In this document: in pieces, positions 24,981-37,590 of the stretch
How positions within the stretch are numbered: position 1 is the first letter of the stretch
Layout of the letters: each line of letters starts with the position of its first letter
DNA from: Xanthomonas bonasiae
Lineage (GTDB): Bacteria > Pseudomonadota > Gammaproteobacteria > Xanthomonadales > Xanthomonadaceae
NCBI RefSeq assembly: GCF_017163705.1
Contig: NZ_JAFIWB010000007.1
Coordinates: 124,001-188,000 of the forward strand
Direction: 5' to 3'
DNA length: 64,000 nucleotides
The notes under the pieces: generated by a model
The model's input: the letters and a program-made list of their open reading frames with translations, nothing else
Database searches by the model: none
What the model was told of the DNA's origin: nothing
Position numbers and translations under genes: made by a program

Positions 24981-25655
24981 ATGTCCAAGGTCGTCACCCA
25001 GATCGAGCGCACCGCCCCGGCACTGCTCCATGGCCTGGCCCAGGCCGGCGTCGCCACCGTGCACGAGGCGCAGGGTCGCAGCGGCCTGCTGCACCACCGG
25101 CTGCGTCCCATCTACGCCGGCGCACGCATCGCCGGCAGCGCGGTCACCGTGTCAGTGCCGCCGGGCGACAACTGGATGATGCACGTGGCGATCGAACAGC
25201 TGCGCGATGGCGACGTGCTGGTGGTGGCACCGACCAGCGACTGCTGCGACGGCTACTTCGGCGACCTGCTCGCCACCTCTGCGCAGGCGCGCGGCTGCCG
25301 CGGCCTGATCATCGATGCCGGGGTGCGCGACGTGCGCGATCTCACCACGATGCGCTTCCCGGTCTGGAGCCGCGCGATCTGCGCGCAGGGCACGGTCAAG
25401 GAGACGCTGGGCTCGGTCAACCTGCCGCTGGTATGCGCCGGCGCGCTGATCCAGCCAGGCGACGTGCTGGTGGCCGACGACGACGGGGTCTGCGTGGTGC
25501 CGCGCGCCGATGCCGCGCGCGTGCTGGCAGAGGCGCAGGCGCGCGAGGTGCGCGAGCAGGCCAAGCGCGAGCGCCTGGCCAACGGCGAGCTCGGCCTGGA
25601 CATCTATGCCATGCGCGAGCGCCTGGCCGCCAAGGGCCTGACCTATGTCGGATGA
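24981..25655 (+). CDS. ligK: 4-carboxy-4-hydroxy-2-oxoadipate (CHA) aldolase
   Basis: This 224-residue protein is of the RraA-like class II pyruvate aldolase family. It has the [20 protein letters not shown] stretch followed by GVRD, where Arg116 and Asp117 correspond to the pyruvate-binding Arg and metal-linked Asp of HMG/CHA aldolase. The family cleaves CHA to pyruvate and oxaloacetate and also decarboxylates oxaloacetate. It is the last step of protocatechuate 4,5-cleavage and gallate degradation. RraA itself lacks catalysis, but the neighbours galD, ligJ and ligI make the aldolase assignment strong. Its end overlaps galD by 11 bases. The ATG at 24981 fits the family length; the upstream in-frame start at 24924 was rejected. 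Confidence 0.93.
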   Translation: MSKVVTQIERTAPALLHGLAQAGVATVHEAQGRSGLLHHRLRPIYAGARIAGSAVTVSVPPGDNWMMHVAIEQLRDGDVLVVAPTSDCCDGYFGDLLATSAQARGCRGLIIDAGVRDVRDLTTMRFPVWSRAICAQGTVKETLGSVNLPLVCAGALIQPGDVLVADDDGVCVVPRADAARVLAEAQAREVREQAKRERLANGELGLDIYAMRERLAAKGLTYVG

Positions 25656-26760
25656 TCCGGTTCGCGCAGCGACGCCGGCGGCCGCCGCGGACGTCCGCAG
25701 CCGGCCCAGGCACGGCGTGCGCGCGATGTGGATGCGCGGCGGCACCTCCAAGGGCGGGTTCTTTCTGGCCGATGCGCTGCCGGCAGACCGCGCCGCGCGC
25801 GATGCCTTCCTGCTGCGCACCTACGGCTCGCCGGATGTGCGCCAGATCGACGGCATGGGCGGCGCCGATCCGCTGACCTCCAAGGTCGCGGTGGTGTCGC
25901 GCTCCAGCCGCGACGATGCCGATGTCGACTACCTGTTTCTGCAGGTCCATGTCGACCAGGCCTTGGTCAGCGATGCGCAGAACTGCGGCAACATGCTGGC
26001 CGCGGTCGGCCCGTTCGCGCTCGAGCGCGGCCTGGTCGCCGCCAGCGGCGAGCGGACCGAAGTACGCATCTTCATGCGCAACACCGGCAAGCTCGCCACC
26101 GCCACGGTGCAGACGCCGGACGGCTACGTCCGCTACGACGGCGATGCGCGCATCGACGGCGTGCCCGGAACCGCCGCGCCGATCCCGCTGGCGTTCGCCG
26201 ACATCTCCGGCTCGTCCTGCGGCGCGCTGCTGCCCAGCGGCAACGCGGTGGACGAGATCGACGGCATCGCGGTGACGCTGATCGACAACGGCATGCCGTG
26301 CGTGGTGCTGCGCGCCAGCGACGTGGGCATCGGCGGCTACGAGGACCGCGACACGCTCGACGCCGATGCCGCGCTGAAGGCACGGCTGGAGGCGATCCGC
26401 CTGCAGGCCGGGCCGCGCATGCGCCTGGGCGAGGTCGCCGACCAGACCGTGCCGAAGATGATGATGGTCGCCGCGCCGCGCGACGGCGGCACGATCTGCG
26501 TCCGCTCGTTCATCCCGCACCGCTGCCACGCCTCGATCGGCGTGCTCGGCGCGATCAGCGTCGCCACCGCCTGCCTGCTGCCGCAATCTCCGGCGCACGC
26601 GCTGGCGCAGCTGCCCGGTGGGCGCAGCCAACACCTCCAGGTCGAACACCCCAGCGGCGCCACCGGCTGCGTGATCGATCTCGATGCACACGGTGCGGTG
26701 GTCCGGGCCGCAGTCCTGCGTACCGCCCGCAAGCTCTTCGACGGATACCTGTTCGACTGA
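25645..26760 (+). CDS. galD: 4-oxalomesaconate tautomerase, PrpF family
   Basis: This 371-residue protein of the PrpF/DUF453 isomerase family has the typical [13 protein letters not shown] start of the catalytic domain and the second half-domain marker [14 protein letters not shown]. Both matter for the diaminopimelate-epimerase-like fold. GalD interconverts the keto and enol forms of 4-oxalomesaconate so that the hydratase can act. The closely related PrpF (aconitate isomerase) is the alternative, but location between ligK and ligJ/ligI supports the tautomerase. The first 25 residues are a variable tail. It overlaps ligK by 11 bases and precedes the transporter gene by 42 bases. Confidence 0.92.
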   Translation: MSDDPVRAATPAAAADVRSRPRHGVRAMWMRGGTSKGGFFLADALPADRAARDAFLLRTYGSPDVRQIDGMGGADPLTSKVAVVSRSSRDDADVDYLFLQVHVDQALVSDAQNCGNMLAAVGPFALERGLVAASGERTEVRIFMRNTGKLATATVQTPDGYVRYDGDARIDGVPGTAAPIPLAFADISGSSCGALLPSGNAVDEIDGIAVTLIDNGMPCVVLRASDVGIGGYEDRDTLDADAALKARLEAIRLQAGPRMRLGEVADQTVPKMMMVAAPRDGGTICVRSFIPHRCHASIGVLGAISVATACLLPQSPAHALAQLPGGRSQHLQVEHPSGATGCVIDLDAHGAVVRAAVLRTARKLFDGYLFD

Positions 26761-26802
26761 ACCGGCACCGGCGTTCACCATCAATTGCCTGGGAGGGTAG
26801 TT

Positions 26803-28119
26803 ATGACAGTTGTGGAGAAGCGGCCGCGCCGCTTCGGAATCTTCGGACAACTCTGGTTTCAGGTGCTGATCGGCACCCTGATCGGCGTGCTTCTGGGCTG
26901 GCTGGCGCCAGCGACGGGTACCGCGATGAAACCCTTCGGCGATGCCTTCATCAAGCTGATCCGGATGATGATCGGGCCGATCATCTTCGTCACCGTGGTG
27001 CACGGCATCGCCGGCATGCGCGACATGCGCAGCGTGGGCCGGCTGGCGCTGAAATCGCTGATCTATTTCGAGGCGATCACCATCCTGGCGCTGATCGTCG
27101 GCCTGGTCGCAGTCGACCTGTGGCAGCCCGGCACCGGCATGAACATCGACCCGGCCAGCCTGGACGGCAACAGCATCAAGAACTACGTCAATACCGCGCA
27201 CGACCAGTCGATCAGCGCCTACCTGATGAACATCATCCCCACCACGCTGGTCAGCGCCTTCACCGAAGCCCACGTGTTGCAGGTGCTGTTCGTGTCGGTG
27301 CTGTTCGGGGTCGGCCTGGCGGCGATCGGCGAGCGCGGCGAGCCGGTGATGCGGGTGATCGAAGCCACGTCGCAGACGCTGTTCCGGGTCATCGGTTACG
27401 TCATGTACTTCGCCCCGATCGGCGCGTTCGGCGCGATCGCCTTCACCGTCGGCCAGTTCGGCGCCGATTCGCTGATGGCGTTGGGCGAACTGATCATCGA
27501 GTTCTTCATGGTCTGCGCACTGTTCACCGTGCTCGTGCTCGGCACGGTGTGCTGGTGGTGCGGGGTCAGCCTGTGGCGGTTGCTGATGTACATCCGCGAC
27601 GAGATCGTCATCGTCGCCGCCACCACCTCCACCGAGACGGTGCTGCCGCGGCTGATCGAGAAGATGAAGAAGCTCGGCTGCGAGGAGGGCGTGGTCGGCT
27701 TCGTGATCCCCGCCGGCTATTCGTTCAACCTCGACGGCACCTGCCTGTACCTGACTACGGTGGCGGTGTTCCTGGCGCAGGCCACCAATACGCCACTGAC
27801 CGTCTGGCACGAGCTGGGCCTGATCGCGGTACTGCTGCTCACCTCCAAGGGCGCAGCCGGCGTGGCCGGGGCGGCGTTCGTGGTGCTGGCGGCGACGCTG
27901 TCCACCACCGGCACCATCCCGGTGGCGAGCATCGCGCTTATCCTGGGCATCCACCGCATCCTGGCCGAGGGCCTGACCTTCGTGAACCTGGTCGGCAACT
28001 CGGTGGCCACCATCGTGATCGCCAAGTGGGAAGACAAGCTCGACCACGCCGTGCTCGCCGAGTACGTCGGCAACCGCGCGCTGCGCCGCCGTCACCCTGT
28101 CGCCGTCACGCAATCCTGA
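26803..28119 (+). CDS. Dicarboxylate/amino acid:cation symporter, DctA type (DAACS family)
   Basis: This 438-residue protein has eight predicted membrane helices and the re-entrant hairpin motif AATTSTETVLPRLIEKMKKL. It also carries the DctA-type signature PAGYSFNLDGTCLYLTT and the closing VGNSVATIVIAKWED. DAACS proteins import C4-dicarboxylates or related acids with Na+ or H+. Its position inside the degradation operon suggests it brings in a pathway di- or tricarboxylate, such as PDC or a C4 acid, rather than serving as the housekeeping DctA. The substrate is inference. The ATG at 26803 has a strong GGGAGGG site 12 bases upstream. The symbol dctA was withheld because the substrate is uncertain. 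Confidence 0.9.
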   Translation: MTVVEKRPRRFGIFGQLWFQVLIGTLIGVLLGWLAPATGTAMKPFGDAFIKLIRMMIGPIIFVTVVHGIAGMRDMRSVGRLALKSLIYFEAITILALIVGLVAVDLWQPGTGMNIDPASLDGNSIKNYVNTAHDQSISAYLMNIIPTTLVSAFTEAHVLQVLFVSVLFGVGLAAIGERGEPVMRVIEATSQTLFRVIGYVMYFAPIGAFGAIAFTVGQFGADSLMALGELIIEFFMVCALFTVLVLGTVCWWCGVSLWRLLMYIRDEIVIVAATTSTETVLPRLIEKMKKLGCEEGVVGFVIPAGYSFNLDGTCLYLTTVAVFLAQATNTPLTVWHELGLIAVLLLTSKGAAGVAGAAFVVLAATLSTTGTIPVASIALILGIHRILAEGLTFVNLVGNSVATIVIAKWEDKLDHAVLAEYVGNRALRRRHPVAVTQS

Positions 28120-28191
28120 TCGCCTGCCCCGGCTGCGCCGGGGCGCCACCCGCTTACGCCATTCCGACCGCGAGGCCGGACAGGAGGCGCT

Positions 28192-29514
28192 GTGTCTCGC
28201 ATCACACCTTCCATGCTGGCCCTGCTGCTCTGCGGACTCGCCGGCGGCGCCATCGCACCGGCGCTGGCGCAGGCCGCGCCGCCATCCACGCCCACCGCCA
28301 AGGCCGGCAAGGCGCCCGACGGCGTCGACCTGACCGTCGACTTCGTCGGCAACGTGGCCGGCAATCCCGTCGGCGGCGCCGACCAAGGCACCGCCGCCTC
28401 GTACTGGTTCATGGCCCAGTCCAGGTTCGACCTGGACACGCTGTTCGGCGTGCGCAATACCGAGGTCGACTTGCAGGCCGCATGGTTCGCCGGTGACAAC
28501 CTGGCGCGCGAGGAAATCGGCAGTTCGATCAGCCTGCAGCAGACCTGGCGCCCGGTCGCCGGCGGGCGCCTGACCCGGCTCACCGTCAAGCACCGCTTCG
28601 ACAACGGCCTAAGCGTCACCCTTGGCCGCGCGCCGCTGAACAGCTACTTCAACAACTCGCCGCTCAACTGCGCGTTCATGAGCAACGCGATCTGCCTGAC
28701 TCCATTCGGCCCCATCACCGACATCGGCATTACCGCCTATCCCAACGCGTCGTGGGCGGCGATGCTGCGTTACGACTTCGATGCGCGCTGGTACGCGCAG
28801 GCCGGCGTGTTCGACTACGACAACGCGCTCAATGCCGCCGGCAAGAACGGCCTGGACTTCTCCCTGGGCGAAGGCAGCGGCACCCTCAGCGCCGGCGAGA
28901 TCGGCTACCAAACCAGCTTCGCCAACGCACGCCTGCCGCTCACCGTACGCATCGGCGCCTATCGCAACAGCGACGGCGGCAAGAGTCCGTACTTCGACGT
29001 CAACGGCAATTCCGCTGGGCTCACCGGCAAGGCCTTCGCCAGCCTGGACGGCGCCCGCACCGGCGCCTATGCGATGGCCGACCAGACCGTATGGCGCGGC
29101 GCGGGCAAGCGCAACCTGGCGCTGTTCGGGCGCTACTTCGTCAACACCGGCAACGTCGCCGCGGTGCAGTACTTCGCCGCCGCCGGGCTGGTGAAGGCCG
29201 GTACCTTCGCCGGCCGCGACCAGGACACCTTCGCGATGTTCGTCTCCGACACTCACTTCGACCCCGAGCAGATGGCCTACCTGCGCGACCGCCGCATCCG
29301 CCACGGCGGCAGCGGCACGCCGCACAACGACGAGATCCTGGGCGAGATCAGCTACGGCTACGCGCTGCGGCCCGGCATCGTGCTGATGCCCAACCTCCAG
29401 TACGTGATCAATCCCGATCCGATCTACGCCCCCACCCGCATCACCGACATCCCCGATGCGCTGGTCCTGGGACTGCGTGTGGACGTGCATTTCGCCCAGC
29501 TGTTCGGCTGGTGA
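28192..29514 (+). CDS. OprB-family outer-membrane porin of the PDC operon
   Basis: This 440-residue protein has a signal peptide (SMLALLLCGLAGGAIAPALAQ) and then a beta-barrel of the OprB type. Evidence is the alternating polar and aromatic strands, a conserved GRAPLNSYFN near the middle, and an aromatic C-terminus (FAQLFGW). The start is a GTG at 28192 with GGAGG seven to ten bases upstream. OprB porins pass sugars and other small anions across the outer membrane. Co-transcription with the DAACS symporter and degradation enzymes suggests uptake of a pathway acid. The operon spacing is 72 bases before and 28 bases after the gene. Confidence 0.87.
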   Translation: MSRITPSMLALLLCGLAGGAIAPALAQAAPPSTPTAKAGKAPDGVDLTVDFVGNVAGNPVGGADQGTAASYWFMAQSRFDLDTLFGVRNTEVDLQAAWFAGDNLAREEIGSSISLQQTWRPVAGGRLTRLTVKHRFDNGLSVTLGRAPLNSYFNNSPLNCAFMSNAICLTPFGPITDIGITAYPNASWAAMLRYDFDARWYAQAGVFDYDNALNAAGKNGLDFSLGEGSGTLSAGEIGYQTSFANARLPLTVRIGAYRNSDGGKSPYFDVNGNSAGLTGKAFASLDGARTGAYAMADQTVWRGAGKRNLALFGRYFVNTGNVAAVQYFAAAGLVKAGTFAGRDQDTFAMFVSDTHFDPEQMAYLRDRRIRHGGSGTPHNDEILGEISYGYALRPGIVLMPNLQYVINPDPIYAPTRITDIPDALVLGLRVDVHFAQLFGW

Positions 29515-29542
29515 TTCCTTCCCTCCCCCACCGAGGCTTGCC

Positions 29543-30565
29543 ATGATCATCGACTGCCACGGCCACTACACCACCGCGCCGGCCGCGCACGACGCCTTTC
29601 GCAAGGCGCAGGTCGCGCATTTCGACGACCCAACGCAACCGGCGCCGGACTATCCGCGCATCTCCGACGACGCGATCCGCGACAGCGTCGAGCAACACCA
29701 GCTGCGGCTGCTGCGCGAACGCGGTGCCGACATGACCATCTTCTCGCCGCGCGCCAGCAGCATGGCCCACCACATCGGCGACGAGGCGGTGAGCCAGGTC
29801 TGGACCCGGCGCTGCAACGACCTGATCGCGCGCGTGGTGCAGCTGTACCCGGACAGTTTCATCGGCGTGTGCCAGTTGCCGCAGTCGCCGAACGTGCCGA
29901 TCGCGCATTCGATCGCCGAGCTGGAGCGCTGCGTGAACGAGCTCGGCTTCGTCGGCTGCAACCTCAACCCGGATCCGTCCGGCGGCCACTGGACCGGCCT
30001 GCCGCTGACCGACAAGGCCTGGTATCCGTTCTTCGAGAAGATGGTCGAACTCGACGTACCGGCGATGGTGCACGTGTCCGGCAGCTGCAACGCCAACTTC
30101 CACGCCACAGGCGCGCACTACCTCAACGCCGACACCACCGCGTTCATGCAGTTCCTGCAAGGCGACCTGTTCCGCGACTTCCCCGAGCTGCGCTTCGTCA
30201 TTCCACACGGCGGCGGCGCGGTGCCCTACCACTGGGGCCGCTTCCGCGGCCTGGCCGACATGCTCGGCAAGCCGCCGCTGGCCGAGCACGTGATGAAGAA
30301 CGTGTTCTTCGACACCTGCGTCTATCATCAGCCCGGCATCGACCTGCTGTTCGAGGTGATCGACATCGGCAATATCCTGTTCGGCTCGGAGATGGTGGGC
30401 GCGGTGCGCGGCATCGATCCACACACCGGCCACTACTTCGACGACACCAAGCGCTACATCGATGCCTTGGCGATCTGCGATGCCGACAAGCGCAAGGTGT
30501 TCGAAGGCAACGCGCGGCGCGTGTATCCGCGCCTGGATGCGCAGCTGACGGCGAGGGGCCTGTGA
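29543..30565 (+). CDS. ligJ: 4-oxalomesaconate hydratase
   Basis: This 340-residue protein is of the amidohydrolase superfamily. It starts with the metal-binding HGH motif (MIIDCHGHYTT, His6 and His8) and contains HGGGAVPYHWGRF and VFFDTCVYHQPGIDLLFEV, which are typical of LigJ-like hydratases. The zinc enzyme adds water to the enol form of 4-oxalomesaconate, giving CHA, the substrate of the aldolase encoded upstream. The length matches the family (about 341). The gene ends in TGATG, sharing one base with the ligI start. GalB, the other hydratase, is unrelated in sequence, which favours the ligJ name. Confidence 0.94.
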   Translation: MIIDCHGHYTTAPAAHDAFRKAQVAHFDDPTQPAPDYPRISDDAIRDSVEQHQLRLLRERGADMTIFSPRASSMAHHIGDEAVSQVWTRRCNDLIARVVQLYPDSFIGVCQLPQSPNVPIAHSIAELERCVNELGFVGCNLNPDPSGGHWTGLPLTDKAWYPFFEKMVELDVPAMVHVSGSCNANFHATGAHYLNADTTAFMQFLQGDLFRDFPELRFVIPHGGGAVPYHWGRFRGLADMLGKPPLAEHVMKNVFFDTCVYHQPGIDLLFEVIDIGNILFGSEMVGAVRGIDPHTGHYFDDTKRYIDALAICDADKRKVFEGNARRVYPRLDAQLTARGL

Positions 30566-31464
30566 TGGGAACGCTTGTGACGCGCACGTTCCGCAAGGAT
30601 GCCGATTGGCTGGATTTCGATCCGGCCCCGAGCAAGCCGCGCTTCGTGCCGCCGGCGGGCGCGGTGGACGCGCACTGCCACGTGTTCGGCCCGGGCGAGG
30701 TGTTCCCGTATGCGCCCGAGCGCAAGTACACGCCGTGCGACGCCGGCAAGGAGCGGCTGTTCGCGCTGCGCGATTTCCTCGGCTTCGAACGCAATGTGAT
30801 CGTACAGGCCACCTGCCACGGCGCCGACAACCGCGCCCTGGTCGATGCGCTGCGCGCCGCCGGCGCGCGTGCGCGCGGCATCGCCACAGTGCGCGACAGC
30901 GTCGGCGACGCGGAGCTGCAGGAACTGCACGATGCCGGCGTGCGCGGGGTGCGCTTCAATTTCGTACGCCGCCTGGTCGATCCCAAGCCCGATGCCTACT
31001 ACCGCCGCATCATCGACCGCATCGCCGCGCTCGGCTGGCAGGTGGTGGTGTATTTCGAGGCGGCCGACCTGGAGGAGCGCTGGGATTTCTTCACCTCGCT
31101 GCCGACCACGGTAGTGGTCGACCACATGGGCCGGCCGGATGTGAGCAAGCCGGTGGACGGGCCGGAATTCCAGCGCTTTGTGCGCCTGTTGGCCGAGCAC
31201 GACAACATCTGGAGCAAGGTCAGCTGTCCGGAACGGCTGTCGCGCCTCGGACCGCCCGGCTACGACGACGTGGTGCCGTTCGCGAAGCACCTGGTCGAGC
31301 GCTTCCCCGAGCGCGTGCTGTGGGGCACCGACTGGCCGCACCCGAACATGAAACAGCACATGCCCGACGACGGCATGCTGGTCGACTTCATCCCGCGCAT
31401 CGCAGCGACCGCCGAACTGCAGCGCAAGCTGCTGGTGGACAATCCGATGCGCTTGTATTGGTGA
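30565..31464 (+). CDS. ligI: 2-pyrone-4,6-dicarboxylate (PDC) hydrolase
   Basis: This 299-residue protein is of the COG3618 amidohydrolase family. It has DAHCHVFGPG (residues 35-44), a mid segment AGVRGVRFNFVRRLVD, and WGTDWPHPN near the end carrying the catalytic Asp. LigI opens the PDC lactone to 4-oxalomesaconate and needs no metal. The presence of this enzyme means that the pathway entered here is the PDC route rather than direct ring cleavage of gallate to oxalomesaconate. It is the last gene of the operon and is coupled to ligJ by a one-base overlap. Length is normal (LigI of Sphingobium is about 293). Confidence 0.94.
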   Translation: MGTLVTRTFRKDADWLDFDPAPSKPRFVPPAGAVDAHCHVFGPGEVFPYAPERKYTPCDAGKERLFALRDFLGFERNVIVQATCHGADNRALVDALRAAGARARGIATVRDSVGDAELQELHDAGVRGVRFNFVRRLVDPKPDAYYRRIIDRIAALGWQVVVYFEAADLEERWDFFTSLPTTVVVDHMGRPDVSKPVDGPEFQRFVRLLAEHDNIWSKVSCPERLSRLGPPGYDDVVPFAKHLVERFPERVLWGTDWPHPNMKQHMPDDGMLVDFIPRIAATAELQRKLLVDNPMRLYW

Positions 31465-31467
31465 GGC

Positions 31468-31483
31468 CGGGATTGGGGATTCG
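31468..31483. repeat. Dispersed GGGATTGGGGATTCG-type repeat element
   Basis: CGGGATTGGGGATTCG occurs four bases after the ligI stop. The same 16 bases are part of the left arm of the 30-bp inverted repeat at 63.8 kb. The segment up to the rpmG terminator (31484-31636) holds no gene. Confidence 0.5.
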
Positions 31484-31636
31484 GGATTGGCGGAAGCCGA
31501 GCGGCCATTCGCTGCCTCGGCGTCATGCCCGGCGTCGCCGGGTCCGATCGCCACGCCGCAGCGGATGGGCTGGCCCGACCGCAGCGGGCGAAGCTGCCTG
31601 AGTCGATCGCAGCGAGGCCGCGCGCCACAAAGACGA

Positions 31637-31656
31637 AACCCGCCTTGCGGCGGGTT
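31637..31656 (-). terminator. Rho-independent terminator of rpmB-rpmG
   Basis: AACCCGCC (31637-31644), loop TTGC and GGCGGGTT (31649-31656) form a perfect 8-bp stem. Read on the minus strand, it begins 38 bases after the rpmG stop and is followed by TTTCGTCTTTGT. Confidence 0.8.
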
Positions 31657-31694
31657 CCGTGTCGACCTCGAAAGGCGATCCAGCGATCAGTCGA

Positions 31695-31859
31695 TCACTT
31701 GATCTTGCCTTCCTTGTACAGCACGTGCTTACGCACGACCGGGTCGTACTTCATCATTTCCATCTTCCCCGGGGTGTTCTTCTTGTTCTTGTCCGTGGTG
31801 TAGAAGTGGCCGGTGGCGGCCGAGGAAATCATACGGATCTTGTCACGCTTGCCTGCCAT
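31695..31859 (-). CDS. rpmG: 50S ribosomal protein L33
   Basis: This short 54-residue protein begins [20 protein letters not shown] and ends [18 protein letters not shown], matching proteobacterial L33 over its full length. It has no CxxC zinc pairs, so it is the zinc-independent form. It follows rpmB by 13 bases in the same direction, as in most gammaproteobacteria, and is followed by a clear terminator. L33 sits on the large subunit near the E site. Confidence 0.97.
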   Translation of the reverse strand: MAGKRDKIRMISSAATGHFYTTDKNKKNTPGKMEMMKYDPVVRKHVLYKEGKIK

Positions 31860-31872
31860 GATTGTTTACTCC

Positions 31873-32109
31873 TCAGACCTTTTCGCCGCGCGCGCGCAGC
31901 TCTTTCAGAACGGCATCGATCCCGTTCTTGTCGATGGTGCGCAACGCATGCGCGGAAACACGGAGCTTGATCCAGCGGTTCTCGCTGGCGACCCAGAAGC
32001 GGCGCTCGTGCAGGTTGGGCAGGAAGCGACGACGGGTTCTGTTGTTGGCGTGGGAGACGTTGTTACCCGTCTGCACACGCTTGCCGGACACTTGGCATAC
32101 GCGGGACAT
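31873..32109 (-). CDS. rpmB: 50S ribosomal protein L28
   Basis: This 78-residue protein begins [20 protein letters not shown] and contains [20 protein letters not shown], the standard L28 sequence. The ATG at 32109 is preceded by GAGGTGCG. It is a component of the large ribosomal subunit and is co-transcribed with rpmG. The upstream 170 bases (32110-32281) hold no gene and should contain the ribosomal promoter. Confidence 0.97.
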   Translation of the reverse strand: MSRVCQVSGKRVQTGNNVSHANNRTRRRFLPNLHERRFWVASENRWIKLRVSAHALRTIDKNGIDAVLKELRARGEKV

Positions 32110-32281
32110 TACGCACCTCGATAAATAGTTTGAGTCGCCCATAGCCTGGGAGACGGCGGCCCCGGCAGCCTTGCGGCCGCCACGCGACGTGGGAAATCAA
32201 GCAGTTACGCTGGGAGAGGCCGGCCGGAAATCGCGTGTCCGGCCGCCGGCCCGACAGCAGTCGGGCACAGCGAGCCGCGCA

Positions 32282-32947
32282 TTATGCATGCCTTTCCCTT
32301 GTGTCGCAAGCACTTACCGCCGCCGCGCGGGCCTGGCGCAGTTCCGCCCAGGCGCGCCGCGCCACCTGCCAGGCCGAGCGCAGGAACAGCAGCAGCAGCG
32401 CCGCGGCGATCAGCAGGTCCGGCCAGCCGGCGCCGAACGCCCACACCGCGATGCTGGCCAGGATCACCGCGCCGCCCTCGTAGACGTCGTTGAGCGAGCA
32501 CGCCCAGGCCGAGGCCAGGTTGATGTCGCCACGGCGGTACGGCCACAGCAGGCGCAGGCACAGCAGGTTCGCCGCCAGGTTCAGCGCCGCGGCCACGCCC
32601 ATGCTCTCGAACAGCGGCAGCTGCGGGTGCAGCAGCTTCCAGCCGATGCCGGCGGCCACCGCCAGCGCCGCGGCCAGGATCAGCGCGGCCTTGAGCAGCG
32701 CCACCCGCGCCTTCGCCGCCAGGCTGGCGCCGACCACGGCCAGGCTCAGCGCATAGGTCAGCGCATCGCCGAGGTTGTCCAGGCTGCCGGACAGCAGCGA
32801 GGCCGAGCCGCTGTGCCAGGCGCTGCCCAGCATCATCGCGAAGGTGCCGGCGTTGATCGCCAGCACCCACCACAGCACCCGCCGCTGGCGCGCCTGCATC
32901 GCCGCCACATCCAGGGTCTTGCCGCATCCGCAGCAGCTGTCGGCCAT
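32282..32947 (-). CDS. Short cation diffusion facilitator (CDF) transporter of the metal operon
   Basis: This 221-residue protein has six membrane segments and a Cys-rich N-terminus (MADSCCGCGKTL). It lacks the usual cytoplasmic C-terminal domain. Candidate metal-site residues are Asp57 and Asp61 in TM2 (SLDNLGDALTYALS), and Cys150 and Asp154 in TM5 (ACSLNDVYEGG). These replace the His/Asp set of zinc CDFs. The family resembles the short cation transporters with a CSxND motif often found with CzcA. It starts 3 bases after the czcA stop and would export metal from the cytoplasm to the periplasm, feeding the RND pump. The exact metal cannot be read from the sequence. Confidence 0.85.
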   Translation of the reverse strand: MADSCCGCGKTLDVAAMQARQRRVLWWVLAINAGTFAMMLGSAWHSGSASLLSGSLDNLGDALTYALSLAVVGASLAAKARVALLKAALILAAALAVAAGIGWKLLHPQLPLFESMGVAAALNLAANLLCLRLLWPYRRGDINLASAWACSLNDVYEGGAVILASIAVWAFGAGWPDLLIAAALLLLFLRSAWQVARRAWAELRQARAAAVSACDTRERHA

Positions 32948-32950
32948 CGC

Positions 32951-36293
<3,343 letters not shown>

Positions 36294-36318
36294 GGGGGGC
36301 CAGGGCGCGGTGCGCAGG

Positions 36319-37590
36319 TCAATGATCATGCGACGCCCCCGACTTCTCGATGTCCGCCTTGACCAGGTAGCTCTGCTCCACCACCACCTGGTCGCCGGCC
36401 TTCAGTCCCGACAGCACCTGCACCTGGCGCGCATCGCGCGCGCCGAGTTGCAGCGGCCGCACTTCGTAGGTCTCGCCCACGCGCACGAACACCACGTCCC
36501 AGTCGCGGAAGGTCTGCAAGGCGGTCACCGGCACCACCAGGTCGGCCGGTTGCTGCGCCACCGTGACCCGCGCCTTCACCGCCGAGCCCGGCCGCCACAA
36601 ACCGTCCTCGTTGCGCAGCACCGCGCGCGCCACCGTGCTCTGGCTGGCCGTGGCGGTCCCCGGCAACACGCGTTCCAGCGTGGTCTGCGCGACCGTGCCG
36701 TCGCTGATCCGGGTCACCGTCACCGGCGCGCCGGCGGCGATGTGGCCGGCATCGGCACCGAAGATGTGCAGGTCCACCCACAGCGTGGACAGGTCGGCGA
36801 TCTCGAACAGCGCCTGGCCCTCGGCGGCGCTGCTGCCGACGCTGGCAGTGCGCGCCAGCACCGTGCCGGCGATCGGCGCGCTGATCGTGTAGGTGGTCAG
36901 GCTCAGGTTGCTTTCCACCGTGGCCAGCGCCTGCCCGGCGCGCACGCGGTCGCCGACGTTGGCGCGCAGGCTGCGCACCGGGCCGGGGAAGCGCGCGGTG
37001 GCCTGCGCCTGGGCGCCTTCGGCCGGGGTCAGCAGGCCTTGCACCTCGTGCTCGTCGGCGATGCTGCCGGGGCCGACCGGAGCCACGCGGATGCCCGCAT
37101 CGGCGGCGATCTTCGCCGCGATCCCGGTACGCCCTTCGTAGCTGGGATAGGTCCAGCGCAGCGCCTTGCCCTGCACCGTGGCGCGCACCTCGACGTCGAA
37201 CGAATGCGGCTCGCGCACCACGCTGTCGGCCAGCAGGCTGCCGTCGTCGCGCGCGCGCAGGCGGTGCGTCTCGGCGACGCCACCCAGACGCTTGAGTTGC
37301 ACCTCGACGCTGCCGGCGGCCGGCGGCAACGGCTTGCCGTCGCGGTACAGCCAGGCCTGGTAGGTCGGCGGCGTGCCGTCCTCGGCGATCGCCAGTTCGA
37401 CCGCGGCGCCGTCCTGTTCGAGCAGGCGGCCGCCATGCGCGCCCTTGCGTGCTTCCTCGGCATGGGCTTCGCCGCCGTCGCCATGCGCATCGGCTTCGTC
37501 GTGGCTGGCGTCGTCGCCCGCGCCGGCGCAACCGCCGAGCAGCAGTCCAAGCAACAGCGGCGCGATCAGCGCAGCGGATTTGAGTTTCAT
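36319..37590 (-). CDS. czcB: Periplasmic adaptor (membrane fusion) protein, CzcB type, lipoprotein
   Basis: This 423-residue protein starts MKLKSAALIAPLLLGLLLGG with a lipobox ending at Cys21. A His/Asp-rich, likely metal-binding stretch follows (SHDEADAHGDGGEAHAEEAR). The body has the barrel-sandwich (VRAGQALATVESN and APIAGTVLARTASVG) and beta-barrel domains of the HlyD/CusB class. It links the CzcA pump to the CzcC channel in the periplasm. The start at 37590 is the family-like one. The reading frame is also open upstream to an ATG at 37995 that overlaps the czcC stop, which is noted separately. Confidence 0.93.
   Translation of the reverse strand: MKLKSAALIAPLLLGLLLGGCAGAGDDASHDEADAHGDGGEAHAEEARKGAHGGRLLEQDGAAVELAIAEDGTPPTYQAWLYRDGKPLPPAAGSVEVQLKRLGGVAETHRLRARDDGSLLADSVVREPHSFDVEVRATVQGKALRWTYPSYEGRTGIAAKIAADAGIRVAPVGPGSIADEHEVQGLLTPAEGAQAQATARFPGPVRSLRANVGDRVRAGQALATVESNLSLTTYTISAPIAGTVLARTASVGSSAAEGQALFEIADLSTLWVDLHIFGADAGHIAAGAPVTVTRISDGTVAQTTLERVLPGTATASQSTVARAVLRNEDGLWRPGSAVKARVTVAQQPADLVVPVTALQTFRDWDVVFVRVGETYEVRPLQLGARDARQVQVLSGLKAGDQVVVEQSYLVKADIEKSGASHDH

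Noticed and set aside
25417-28593. Minus-strand open frame of 1058 codons over the PDC operon
   Set aside because: Antisense to ligK, galD, the carrier and porin, all of which have family motifs on the plus strand.
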